Assembly: GCA_015655415.1 (NCBI GenBank)
Contig: JAATFB010000050.1
Location: 16,197-80,196, forward strand
Length of the DNA: 64,000 bases
Reading direction: 5' to 3'
Source of the DNA: Actinomycetales bacterium
GTDB lineage: Bacteria; Actinomycetota; Actinomycetes; Actinomycetales; Microbacteriaceae
Shown piece after piece: positions 57,265-64,000 of this stretch (positions are counted from its first letter, which is position 1; the number at the start of each line of letters is the position of its first letter). A model generated the notes under the pieces. The model searched no databases. It had not been told where the DNA came from and saw only the letters and a list, made by a program, of their open reading frames with translations. A program made the position numbers and the translations under genes.

Positions 57265-58479
57265 ATGCCGCAATCGCCCTGGCAGAGCGTCCGCTCGGCC
57301 CCGCACGACGGTGTCGGGCACGACCGGAGGGCGCGCGCGTTCATGGCGGCGTTCGGCATCGTCGTGCAGCTGCCAGGGCTCGGGCTGGCGGTGGCGCGTC
57401 TCGGCCGTGACACTCCGGCCGGTGCCGCGGATACGGCCGCGACCGCTGCGACCGCCTGCGGCATCGTCGCCGCGGGCATGCTGCTGCTGCCGTGGCGCGG
57501 TCCGGCCGTCGTCGCCGTCGTCGCATTGGCGATTCCGGCGATCGCCCTGGCGCCTGGTCCTCCGCTGGCGACGATCCCCGCGGCGTTCGCGGTCGCGCGG
57601 GCGGTGTCCGGGGGCGCGGCGTTGTGGGCGTGGTCCTCCCTGGCCGGCACCGGTCTCGTCGGCGTGGCGTCGATCGTGCTGCGCGGCGGTGCGCCGGGGG
57701 GCATCCGGGTGCTGGTGGTGACGATCGTGCTCTGCGTGGTCGCCGCCGCGGCCGCTGGTGCGACCGGGCGGCGTGAGCGATTCCGGGCCGCCGCCCGCGA
57801 GGAGGCGTCCCGTCGACGCTCCGCCGCCGAGGAGGAGCGGCTTCGGATCGCCCGGGACCTCCACGATGTCCTGGCCCACTCGCTGTCGCAGATCAGCGTG
57901 CAGGCGGGGGTGGGGCTGCATCTCTTCGACGAGGAGCCGACACGGGCGAAGGAGAGCCTGCGTTCGATCCGGGAGACGAGCGCCGCAGCGCTCGAGGAGG
58001 TGCGGGAGGTGCTCGGGGTGCTCCGCGACGGCTCGGCGTCCGGGTCTCCGCGGCGGCCGAGCCAGGGTCTCCGTGGGATCCCGGCCCTCCTCGACGAGGC
58101 TCGCTCGGCCGGCATCGCCGTGCACCCGTCGGGGAACGTTCTTTCGGGCGGATGGCGGGACGACGGCAGCGTCTCCACCGCGGTGCAGCTCGCTGCGTTC
58201 CGCATCGTGCAGGAGTCCCTCACCAACGTACGGCGACATGCCGAGGGCGCTACGGCACGGGTCCTGGTGCAGGTCGACAGCGACTCGGTGAGCATCCGGG
58301 TGCAGAACGGGCCGACGGAGCACGAGACGGGTCACCAGCAGTCCGTGGCCGGCCGCGGCATTCTCGGCATGCGCGAGCGGGCGGCCGCCCTGGGCGGCAC
58401 GCTCGAGGCGGCCCGTGCGGACGACGGCGGATTCCTCGTGACGGCCCGGCTCCCCGCACGGGCCGGACTCGCAGCATGA
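57265..58479 (+). CDS. Two-component sensor histidine kinase (NarL-family partner)
   Basis: The 404-residue protein has about four to six N-terminal membrane segments (residues 25-165). A HisKA_3 dimerisation domain follows with the phospho-acceptor His in RIARDLHDVLAHSLSQISVQ, near residue 205. The HATPase domain shows FRIVQESLTNVRRHAEGATA (N box, near 315) and GRGILGMRERAAALGGTLEA. The ligand is unknown. TAGCAT 6 nt upstream of ATG predicts a leaderless transcript. The response regulator gene overlaps its stop (ATGA). Confidence 0.92.
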   Translation: MPQSPWQSVRSAPHDGVGHDRRARAFMAAFGIVVQLPGLGLAVARLGRDTPAGAADTAATAATACGIVAAGMLLLPWRGPAVVAVVALAIPAIALAPGPPLATIPAAFAVARAVSGGAALWAWSSLAGTGLVGVASIVLRGGAPGGIRVLVVTIVLCVVAAAAAGATGRRERFRAAAREEASRRRSAAEEERLRIARDLHDVLAHSLSQISVQAGVGLHLFDEEPTRAKESLRSIRETSAAALEEVREVLGVLRDGSASGSPRRPSQGLRGIPALLDEARSAGIAVHPSGNVLSGGWRDDGSVSTAVQLAAFRIVQESLTNVRRHAEGATARVLVQVDSDSVSIRVQNGPTEHETGHQQSVAGRGILGMRERAAALGGTLEAARADDGGFLVTARLPARAGLAA

Positions 58480-59168
58480 CGAACGACATGACGAAAGACG
58501 ACGACCGCGTGATCCGGGTCGCGATAGCGGACGACCAGCAGCTCGTGCGCGCGGGATTCCACGCCCTTCTCGACCACGAGCCGGACATCACCGTCGTGGG
58601 CGAGGCCTCGACCGGCAGACAGACCCTGGAGCTGGTGCGACGCGAGCGGCCCGACGTGGTGCTGATGGACATCCGCATGCCCGACGGTGACGGGCTGTGG
58701 GCGGCGGCGCAGATCGCCGCCGACCCCGCCCTGGGTGACGTGCACGTCGTCATCGTCACCACCTTCGAGGTCGACGACTACGTCTCCGAGGCCATCCGAG
58801 CGGGTGCGAGCGGATTCCTGGTCAAAGACACCGAACCGGTGGAGCTGATCCGATCCGTGCGGGTGGCGGCCGCAGGCGACGCACTGCTGTCACCGGGTGT
58901 CACGCGACGACTGCTGTCGCGCTTGGGGGCCGGCAGGCCGAGGATGACGGCCGCCGTGCTGGACCCGCTCACCGAGCGGGAGCGAGAGGTGCTGACGCTG
59001 GTCGCCGAGGGGCTGAGCAACGCGGAGATCGGTGTGCGACTGTTCATGAGCCCGCTGACGGCCAAGACGCACGTGTCGCGCATCCTGACGAAGCTCGGGG
59101 CGCGTGATCGGGTACATCTGGTGGTGATCGCCTACGAGACGGGGCTGGTCGCGCCGGGCCGGCTCTGA
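58476..59168 (+). CDS. NarL/FixJ-family response regulator
   Basis: The 230-residue protein has a receiver domain (VAIADDQQLVRAGFHALLDH near residue 15, phospho-Asp in VVLMDIRMPDGDG near residue 65, Lys in FLVKDTEP near residue 117). The C-terminal LuxR-type helix-turn-helix shows LTEREREVLTLVAEGLSNAE, then IGVRLFMSPLTAKTHVSRIL. It pairs with the kinase just upstream, to which it is translationally coupled. Confidence 0.94.
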   Translation: MTNDMTKDDDRVIRVAIADDQQLVRAGFHALLDHEPDITVVGEASTGRQTLELVRRERPDVVLMDIRMPDGDGLWAAAQIAADPALGDVHVVIVTTFEVDDYVSEAIRAGASGFLVKDTEPVELIRSVRVAAAGDALLSPGVTRRLLSRLGAGRPRMTAAVLDPLTEREREVLTLVAEGLSNAEIGVRLFMSPLTAKTHVSRILTKLGARDRVHLVVIAYETGLVAPGRL

Positions 59169-59350
59169 ACGGCGTCCGACGACGCTCGCCCTGGATCACA
59201 CCCACACGGCCCGCCTGCTCCTCCTGGAGCAGACGGATGCCTCCCAGAGGCGGACGCGCGCGACCGCCTCGCAGGCGAGTCTGGAAACGGCTCGACAACG
59301 AGCGAATCGCACGGCCCCGTCTCGGAGCCGTCTCACCGAAAGGTTCTCGC

Positions 59351-59677
59351 ATGATCCTCAGCGCACCGAGCACACTGGTCGCCTCAGCTGCCCTTGCCCC
59401 GCACGTGGGAAGCCCCTGGGCGGGAGGGTTCTTCCCGTTTTTCTTCCTGATCCCCATCCTCTGGCTCCTCGTGGCCGGCGGCGTGGTGTTCCTGATCGTC
59501 AGGGGACGCAGGCGCGCCTACTGGCGCGAGAGTGCACCGTACGGTCCGTGGGCTCCCGCCGCCCGCGCCGAGGCGACGCTCGCCGAACGCTTCGCGCAGG
59601 GCGACATCGACGAGGTCGAGTACCGCAGGCGGCTGGAGGTGCTGCGCGCCAACCGGCCAGGGCCGGAGCCTCGTTGA
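59351..59677 (+). CDS. SHOCT-domain membrane protein
   Basis: The 108-residue protein has one membrane segment (FFPFFFLIPILWLLVAGGVV) and a C-terminal SHOCT motif (LAERFAQGDIDEVEYRRRLE, then VL). SHOCT modules are short helical oligomerisation or binding elements. GAAAGG lies before ATG 59351; longer upstream starts lack a binding site. It follows the two-component system by about 180 bp. Confidence 0.82.
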   Translation: MILSAPSTLVASAALAPHVGSPWAGGFFPFFFLIPILWLLVAGGVVFLIVRGRRRAYWRESAPYGPWAPAARAEATLAERFAQGDIDEVEYRRRLEVLRANRPGPEPR

Positions 59678-59728
59678 CGTACTCTTGCCGCCGTCGCGTG
59701 CCGCCGTCGCGCGGACGGTCGCGCGGCC

Positions 59729-60295
59729 TCAGCCCTCCGGATGATCGACGCCGGGCAGCCAGCTCTGACCGGGCACGCCCCATCCTCGCTTTCGCTCGAC
59801 CTTCGCCGCAGTGCGCGCATGGGCGTCGGTGAGCCTGTCGATGTAGAGGAGACCGTCGAGGTGGTCGTACTCGTGCTGGAAGATGCGCGCCAGCCAGCCC
59901 TCCGCCCTGACCTCGAACGGCCTCTGGTCCACGTCGACGCCGTGCAGGATCGCGCGGGGCGACCGGCGGAGCGGGAACCGCTCGCCGGGGAACGAGAGGC
60001 ATCCCTCCGACTCCGATTCGGGGTCGGCATCGCCGGCCGGCACGGGTGCGATCCAGAGGACGGGGTTGATGGCCACGCCTCGATGCCTCACCTCGCTCTC
60101 ATCCGTCCAGTCGTAGACGAACAGTCGTCGCGGCACCCCGACCTGCGGTCCGGCGAGGCCGACGCCGGGCGCGGCGGCCATGGTTTCGTACATGTCCTCC
60201 ACCAGTTCCCGCAGGTCGTCGTCGAAGTCGGTGACGTCGGCGGCGGGGGAGTGGAGAACGGGGTCGCCGCAGATGCGGATCGGGAGCACGGCCAT
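59729..60295 (-). CDS. def: Peptide deformylase
   Basis: It removes the formyl group from the N-terminal Met of nascent proteins. The 188-residue protein has all three motifs: GVGLAGPQVGV near residue 44, EGCLSFPG near residue 99 (metal-binding Cys) and QHEYDHLDGLLY near residue 141 (HExxH). MAVLPIRICGDPVLH gives the normal start. It is divergent from the next gene. Confidence 0.95.
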   Translation of the reverse strand: MAVLPIRICGDPVLHSPAADVTDFDDDLRELVEDMYETMAAAPGVGLAGPQVGVPRRLFVYDWTDESEVRHRGVAINPVLWIAPVPAGDADPESESEGCLSFPGERFPLRRSPRAILHGVDVDQRPFEVRAEGWLARIFQHEYDHLDGLLYIDRLTDAHARTAAKVERKRGWGVPGQSWLPGVDHPEG

Positions 60296-60336
60296 TCCAC
60301 CAGGGTATCGGCGTCGTTTGCGGTTAGTGTCGATGG

Positions 60337-61305
60337 GTGATCTTCGACCTGGGGGCATCGTCGGCGGACATCGCGGCTCTGCAGCCTCGTCAGTTCATCG
60401 GCATCCCGATCGCACTCGTCGGCGCGGTCTTCCTCTCCCTCGGCGCGCAGCTGCAGCACCGCGGCGTCACGAAGGTGGAGCAGCACACCGAGCATGACGG
60501 CCGCGGCGGCCTCCAGGTACGGCAGCTGACGCTTCTGCTCACCAGGCCGTCGTGGGTGTTCGGTGCGCTCACACTCGGCCTGGCCATCGTGCTGCAGCTC
60601 ACCAGCCTGGCGTTCTCGCCTCTCATCGTCGTGCAGCCGCTGGGCGCGGTGTCGCTCGTGATCACCTCCATCATCAACGCGCGTGTCAGTGGCGATTCGC
60701 TGAACCGGCGCACGATCCTGGCCGTCTGCCTGTGCGTCGGCGGCGTCGGCGTGTTCGTCCTCATCGCGGCGTTCTCGGCAAGGGAGCTGCCCGTGACGGA
60801 AAGTGACCTCATCGCCATCCTCATCATCCTCGGGGCGGTTCTGCTGGTCTTCGGCGTGGCATTCGCGGTCTTCCGCAAGAGGCTCCCCGCCGTCGGATAC
60901 GTGGTCGGCGCGGGGGTGCTCTACGGATTCGTGGCGACCTTGGCGAAGTCGGTCATCTCCCGGATCGAGCAGCAGGACCTCGACTCGCTCACCCTGTTCT
61001 GCGCGATCGCCCTGCTTGCGGCGGTCGGCCTCGGGGCCTACTTCGTGCAGAACGCGTACGCGTCGGGACCGCCTGATCTCGTGATCGCCGGATTGACGGT
61101 CATCGACCCGCTCGTCGCGGTCGCCATCGGTGTCACGGTGCTGAACGAGGCGGCCGGCGCCGGGGCCTGGCAGATGATCGCGTTCGCCATGACGGGTGCG
61201 CTCGCGATCGTGGGCGTCTTCCTGCTCGCCCGGGTGCATCCGGGCGTGCGCTCAAATGACGACGCGGGCGACGCGCGCACTCGCGGCGACCACGGGCCTG
61301 CATAG
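60337..61305 (+). CDS. DMT/NIPA-like multispan membrane transporter
   Basis: The 322-residue protein has nine to ten membrane segments with the NIPA/DMT pattern FIGIPIALVGAVFLSLGAQL, QLTSLAFSPLIVVQPLGAVS and AGLTVIDPLVAVAIGVTVLN. NIPA-like proteins move Mg2+ or small solutes; the substrate here is not known. TAGTGT (60325-60330) lies 6 nt before the GTG start, again leaderless. It was placed as divergent from def. Confidence 0.82.
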   Translation: MIFDLGASSADIAALQPRQFIGIPIALVGAVFLSLGAQLQHRGVTKVEQHTEHDGRGGLQVRQLTLLLTRPSWVFGALTLGLAIVLQLTSLAFSPLIVVQPLGAVSLVITSIINARVSGDSLNRRTILAVCLCVGGVGVFVLIAAFSARELPVTESDLIAILIILGAVLLVFGVAFAVFRKRLPAVGYVVGAGVLYGFVATLAKSVISRIEQQDLDSLTLFCAIALLAAVGLGAYFVQNAYASGPPDLVIAGLTVIDPLVAVAIGVTVLNEAAGAGAWQMIAFAMTGALAIVGVFLLARVHPGVRSNDDAGDARTRGDHGPA

Positions 61306-61382
61306 ACTAAGGGCTTGATCGCCGCAGGGGTTGTCACGGCGGGATGGTCGTGCCGGGGCGGCACAAGGAAAAGGACGGCTTC

Positions 61383-62636
61383 TTGACGGACTCACGCGAC
61401 GCGGCTGCGGAACCCTCGCAGCCCCCGGCGGCGCAGCGCAGGCCTCTGAAGATTCTGATCGGCGCCGACACGTTCGCACCGAACGTGAACGGAGCCGCGC
61501 GTTTCGCCGAACGGCTCGCCGCCGGCCTGGTGGAGCGCGGACACGAGGTGCACGTCATGGCCCCCGCCGCGGGGCGGCGACATGGCACGTGGTACGAGGA
61601 GCACGACGGTCGGCGCATGGTGATGCATCGCCTGCCCAGCTACCAGTGGCCCGGCCACTGGCTCAGGTTCTCCCTGCCGTGGACCATCAAGCGCAGGAGC
61701 GGCCGGGTGCTCGATGCCGTGAAGCCGGATGTCGTGCACTTCCAGTCCCACTTCGTGGTGGGCCGTGGGCTGTCCGTTGAGGCACGCAGGCGCGGCATCC
61801 GGGTCATCGCGACCAATCACTTCATGCCGGAGAACCTCATAGAGTTCGCGCACATTCCGCGCGTGCTGCGCGAGTTCGCCACGAACCGGGCGTGGCGGGA
61901 TGCCGCGCGGATCCTCACCCGTGCCGAGGCCGTGACCACCCCCACCAAGCGTGCCGCGGAGTTCCTGGAGCAGAACACCGGGCTGAAACGTGTCTACGCC
62001 GTCTCGTGCGGGATCGACGCCCACAAGTACACGCCGAGCTTCCAGGCACGCACCGGGAACCGCATCCTGTTCGTCGGCCGGGTGACGGGCGAGAAGCAGA
62101 TCGACGTGCTCGTGCGCGCCGTCTCCCTCCTGCCGGACGACCTCGATGTGACGCTGGAGATCGTGGGGGACGGCGACCAGCGGAAGGCGCTCGAGCTGCT
62201 CGCCGAACGCCTCGGTGTCGCGAACCGGGTGACCTTCACCGGATACCTGTCCGACGATGAGCTTCGGAAGGCGTACAGCCGCGCGACGGTGTTGGCGATG
62301 CCCTCCATCGCGGAGCTGCAGTCGATCGTGACCATGGAGGCGATGGCATCGGCCCTGCCGGTCGTGGCCGCCGACGCGATGGCGCTGCCACACCTGGTGC
62401 ACGACGGAGAGAACGGCTACCTGTTCGAGCCCGGGAACGCCCAGGAGCTGGCGGACAAGCTCGAGAACATCTTCCGGATGTCCGAGGACGAGTTGACCGC
62501 CATGAAGAAGGAGTCGCTTCGCATCGTGGCCACCCATGACATCGAGCGCACGTTGAACACGTTCGAGTGCCTGTATCGTGGTGAGGCGGTGCCCGGCCTC
62601 GTCGTCGACGGCGTCACGCCGGCGCCGGCCGACTAA
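61383..62636 (+). CDS. GT4-family glycosyltransferase (mannosyltransferase-like)
   Basis: The product, about 417 residues, has an N-terminal RPLKILIGADTFAPNVNGAA and the GT-B core: RILFVGRVTGEKQIDVLVRA, LEIVGDGDQRKALELLAERL and the EX7E-type SIAELQSIVTMEAMASALPV near residue 310. It resembles actinobacterial GDP-mannose-dependent mannosyltransferases of cell-envelope glycolipids. TTG 61383 is preferred, with AAGGA upstream (LTDSRDAAAEP). ATG 61344 gives 13 extra residues. Confidence 0.85.
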   Translation: MTDSRDAAAEPSQPPAAQRRPLKILIGADTFAPNVNGAARFAERLAAGLVERGHEVHVMAPAAGRRHGTWYEEHDGRRMVMHRLPSYQWPGHWLRFSLPWTIKRRSGRVLDAVKPDVVHFQSHFVVGRGLSVEARRRGIRVIATNHFMPENLIEFAHIPRVLREFATNRAWRDAARILTRAEAVTTPTKRAAEFLEQNTGLKRVYAVSCGIDAHKYTPSFQARTGNRILFVGRVTGEKQIDVLVRAVSLLPDDLDVTLEIVGDGDQRKALELLAERLGVANRVTFTGYLSDDELRKAYSRATVLAMPSIAELQSIVTMEAMASALPVVAADAMALPHLVHDGENGYLFEPGNAQELADKLENIFRMSEDELTAMKKESLRIVATHDIERTLNTFECLYRGEAVPGLVVDGVTPAPAD

Positions 62637-62653
62637 GACGGCACGGCGCACCT

Positions 62654-62730
62654 GGGGCGGTAGCTCAGCTGGTTAGAGCATCGGACTCATAATCCGCCGG
62701 TCACGGGTTCAAGTCCCGTCCGCCCCACCA
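62654..62730 (+). tRNA. tRNA with anticodon CAT (tRNA-Met, or tRNA-Ile2)
   Basis: A 77-nt cloverleaf with encoded CCA: GGGGCGG/CCGCCCC acceptor, AGCTCAGCTGGTTAGAGC D-arm, CTCATAATC anticodon loop and ACGGGTTCAAGTCCCGT T-arm. It lacks initiator features such as an unpaired 5' base, so it is an elongator tRNA-Met or the lysidine-modified tRNA-Ile2. The two cannot be separated here. Confidence 0.92.
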
Positions 62731-63038
62731 ATGTTTGCCTGGGATCACGGGCCGTTGCCCTGAACTGAGGACGGACCGACCCCGTCGAGGACACATCGAG
62801 TGTCGATGGGGTTGCCGTTACCGTTGTGGTTTCTCAATTGACGGCGTGGTCGGTAAGTAAGTCGGGTCCGTCGCGTCGGGCGCAAGACAGGCATCGCGCC
62901 AGCCCATGTCGGCGGCGAAGTTGTCCGAGAAGAAATGAGATGAACCTTGTCGATCGAAGGGTTCCTACAGCAGACCCAAGCTGTGTCTGCGTAACCGAGA
63001 ACCTGGACAACACCGAGTGTGGAAGGAAGATGTTAATC
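62731..63038. other. Intergenic region without a supported gene
   Basis: No convincing gene is seen between the tRNA and the IS remnant. Open frames here are short and lack coding character. GGAAGGAAG at 63021-63029 is the ribosome binding site of the IS3 orfA remnant, so part of the stretch is probably insertion-sequence debris. Confidence 0.5.
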
Positions 63039-63278
63039 ATGCCCAAGTGGATCCCGGAGGAGTACCTGAACGTCACGGCGGCGTGCGAGGGTGTCGCCGG
63101 TGGGCTGGGGGTCGGCGCTGAGTCGTTGCGTCGGTGCGAGTGCGGGAGTTGCGCGAGGCGAACGCGATCCTGCGGGATGCGGCGGTTTTCTCCGTCGGGC
63201 AACTCGACCCTCACGGAGCTGGTCGTCGGGTTCATCGACGAGCGGCGCGCCAGAGGCTGCGCGGTCGAGTCGATCTGA
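63039..63278 (+). pseudogene. IS3-family transposase remnant
   Basis: The frame starts MPKWIPEEYLNVTAACEGVA, like a degraded IS3 OrfA. A frame change then gives RELREANAILRDAAVFSVGQ, the OrfA leucine-zipper end. A return then gives LVVGFIDERRARGCAVESI, the start of OrfB. About half of OrfA and all of the DDE domain are missing. No terminal inverted repeats are recognised. Confidence 0.75.
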
Positions 63279-63354
63279 CTGGTGCTGCCAGAGCTGGGTG
63301 TGTGGTCGCCGCGCGACCTTCAGGCCGAGGAATAGATACTGTGACTGGTCGGAA

Positions 63355-63921
63355 CTACCGCTGGTGCCGGCTTTCGGTCCACTGAGCGCCATCCCAGAAG
63401 CGCAACTGGCCGGGCACCGCGTCTGGATCCGGATACCAGTTGGCCGGAGGGAGGCCTGTAGGGGGAGGCGGAGGGGGCGTCGAGGCCACCGTCTGGGTGA
63501 CCGGCTGCGGTTGGGCGATGGGGTGGGGCTGCGAGGCGGGCTCAGGCGAGTTTAGTGTCTGGATGGCCTCAAGGATCGCCGTGCGGAAGGCTGCAGCTTC
63601 CTCCCGTGTGACGCGGAAGGCAATGCTGTTGATCGCGCCGCCGGAAGCCGTCTGAACAATAACCTTGTGGAAGCGGAGGCCATCTTTCTCGTTGGAGACG
63701 TTCGTCACGTTCCTCAGGAACACCATGTCGTAAGCGTCCTTGCCCCCCTTGACACCGGTCACCAACATAGAAGCGCCACCCGTTATGACGCCTGCCGTGA
63801 TCTTGCCCGCCGACACGCCCCGCTTGCGCTCCCATTCGAGACGATCAGGGTAGAGCCGCACCTGCGCGTTCTTGCCCTCGATGTGAGTAGTCAGTTCGAT
63901 AAGAGGTTCTCCGGACGGCAT
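63355..63921 (-). CDS. DUF2510 domain protein
   Basis: The 188-residue protein has an N-terminal beta domain of about 120 residues (VRLYPDRLEWERKRGVSAGK, then FLRNVTNVSNEKDGLRFHKV), a Pro/Gln-rich linker and a C-terminal DUF2510 motif (PANWYPDPDAVPGQLRFWDG, AQW). The first part resembles a PH-like domain. The prophage protein at 41523 carries the same C-terminal motif. The function is unknown. Confidence 0.82.
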   Translation of the reverse strand: MPSGEPLIELTTHIEGKNAQVRLYPDRLEWERKRGVSAGKITAGVITGGASMLVTGVKGGKDAYDMVFLRNVTNVSNEKDGLRFHKVIVQTASGGAINSIAFRVTREEAAAFRTAILEAIQTLNSPEPASQPHPIAQPQPVTQTVASTPPPPPPTGLPPANWYPDPDAVPGQLRFWDGAQWTESRHQR

Positions 63922-63978
63922 GGCGAGAGAATATCGAGTGCCGGGCTGCCGAAGGACAATCTGACCTCCCTCCAGTTT

Positions 63979-64000
63979 GGGGGGGGGGGGGGGGGGGGGG
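63979..64000. other. Homopolymer G run at window end
   Basis: Twenty-two consecutive G residues end the window. Long G runs at contig ends are typical of dark-cycle artefacts in two-colour sequencing, and no comparable run occurs elsewhere here. It should not be treated as real sequence. Confidence 0.7.

Overview
The window is high-GC actinobacterial chromosome, most likely from Microbacteriaceae and close to Microbacterium. The reasons are the gene order recO-uppS ... dusB-dgt-dnaG, a leucine-rich leader peptide before an actinobacterial-type leuA, many promoters of the form TANNNT followed 6-7 nt later by the start codon (leaderless transcripts), and clusters of the interspersed repeat GGTTTCGACAGGCTCAACC. 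The final 22 bases are a pure G run, which looks like a read or contig-end artefact.

Layout. 1-13042 and 55649-64000 are host core. The left side holds a partial FAH-family gene, leuA with its leader, an APH-like kinase, a TRIC-type membrane protein, recO, uppS, a DsbA/FrnE-like oxidoreductase, a GIY-YIG nuclease gene sandwiched between two oppositely oriented repeat arrays, a YbaK-like deacylase, dusB, dgt, dnaG and an ABC ATPase. The right side holds a decayed mgtC-like pseudogene, a double-rhodanese sulfurtransferase, a histidine kinase/response regulator pair, a SHOCT membrane protein, def, a multispan transporter-like protein, a GT4 glycosyltransferase, a tRNA with anticodon CAT, an IS3 remnant and a DUF2510 protein.

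Between them lies one apparently complete temperate siphophage prophage (13064-55612, about 42.5 kb) integrated in tRNA-Asn(GTT). Identical 38-bp cores mark attL and attR. Its left end carries the tyrosine integrase, a proteasome-beta-like protease, small accessory genes and a CRISPR-like mini-array. The late operon (minus strand, 40600 down to a terminator at 17195-17233) runs terminase, portal, MuF, scaffold, decoration, capsid, connectors, tail tube, frameshifted tail chaperones, tape measure, tail tip, tail fibres, endolysin and holin-like proteins. A toxin-antitoxin-like pair and a DUF2510 gene lie on the plus strand between the late and early operons. The early operon (minus, 55182 down to about 42116) carries tightly overlapping small genes, SSB, a RepA/DnaB-like helicase, an initiator with an internal iteron origin, ERF, YqaJ exonuclease and a RuvC-like resolvase. 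A Cro-like gene and a divergent repressor sit at the right end.

Most notable: (1) a 1.19-kb segment bounded by perfect 23-bp inverted repeats that carries an inverted, in-frame alternative C-terminus for a tail fibre, so it should be a phase-variable host-range switch; (2) the repressor reading frame crosses the attachment site and is truncated by integration, with integrase next to attP, which resembles integration-dependent immunity; (3) a prophage proteasome-like Ntn hydrolase; (4) type I-E CRISPR-like repeats on an abnormal 49-bp period; (5) a GIY-YIG gene framed by inverted repeat arrays; (6) a possible pseudoknot before the tail-chaperone gene. Several genes too short for routine calling (17, 22, 43, 54 and 57 codons, plus leader peptides) are also described.
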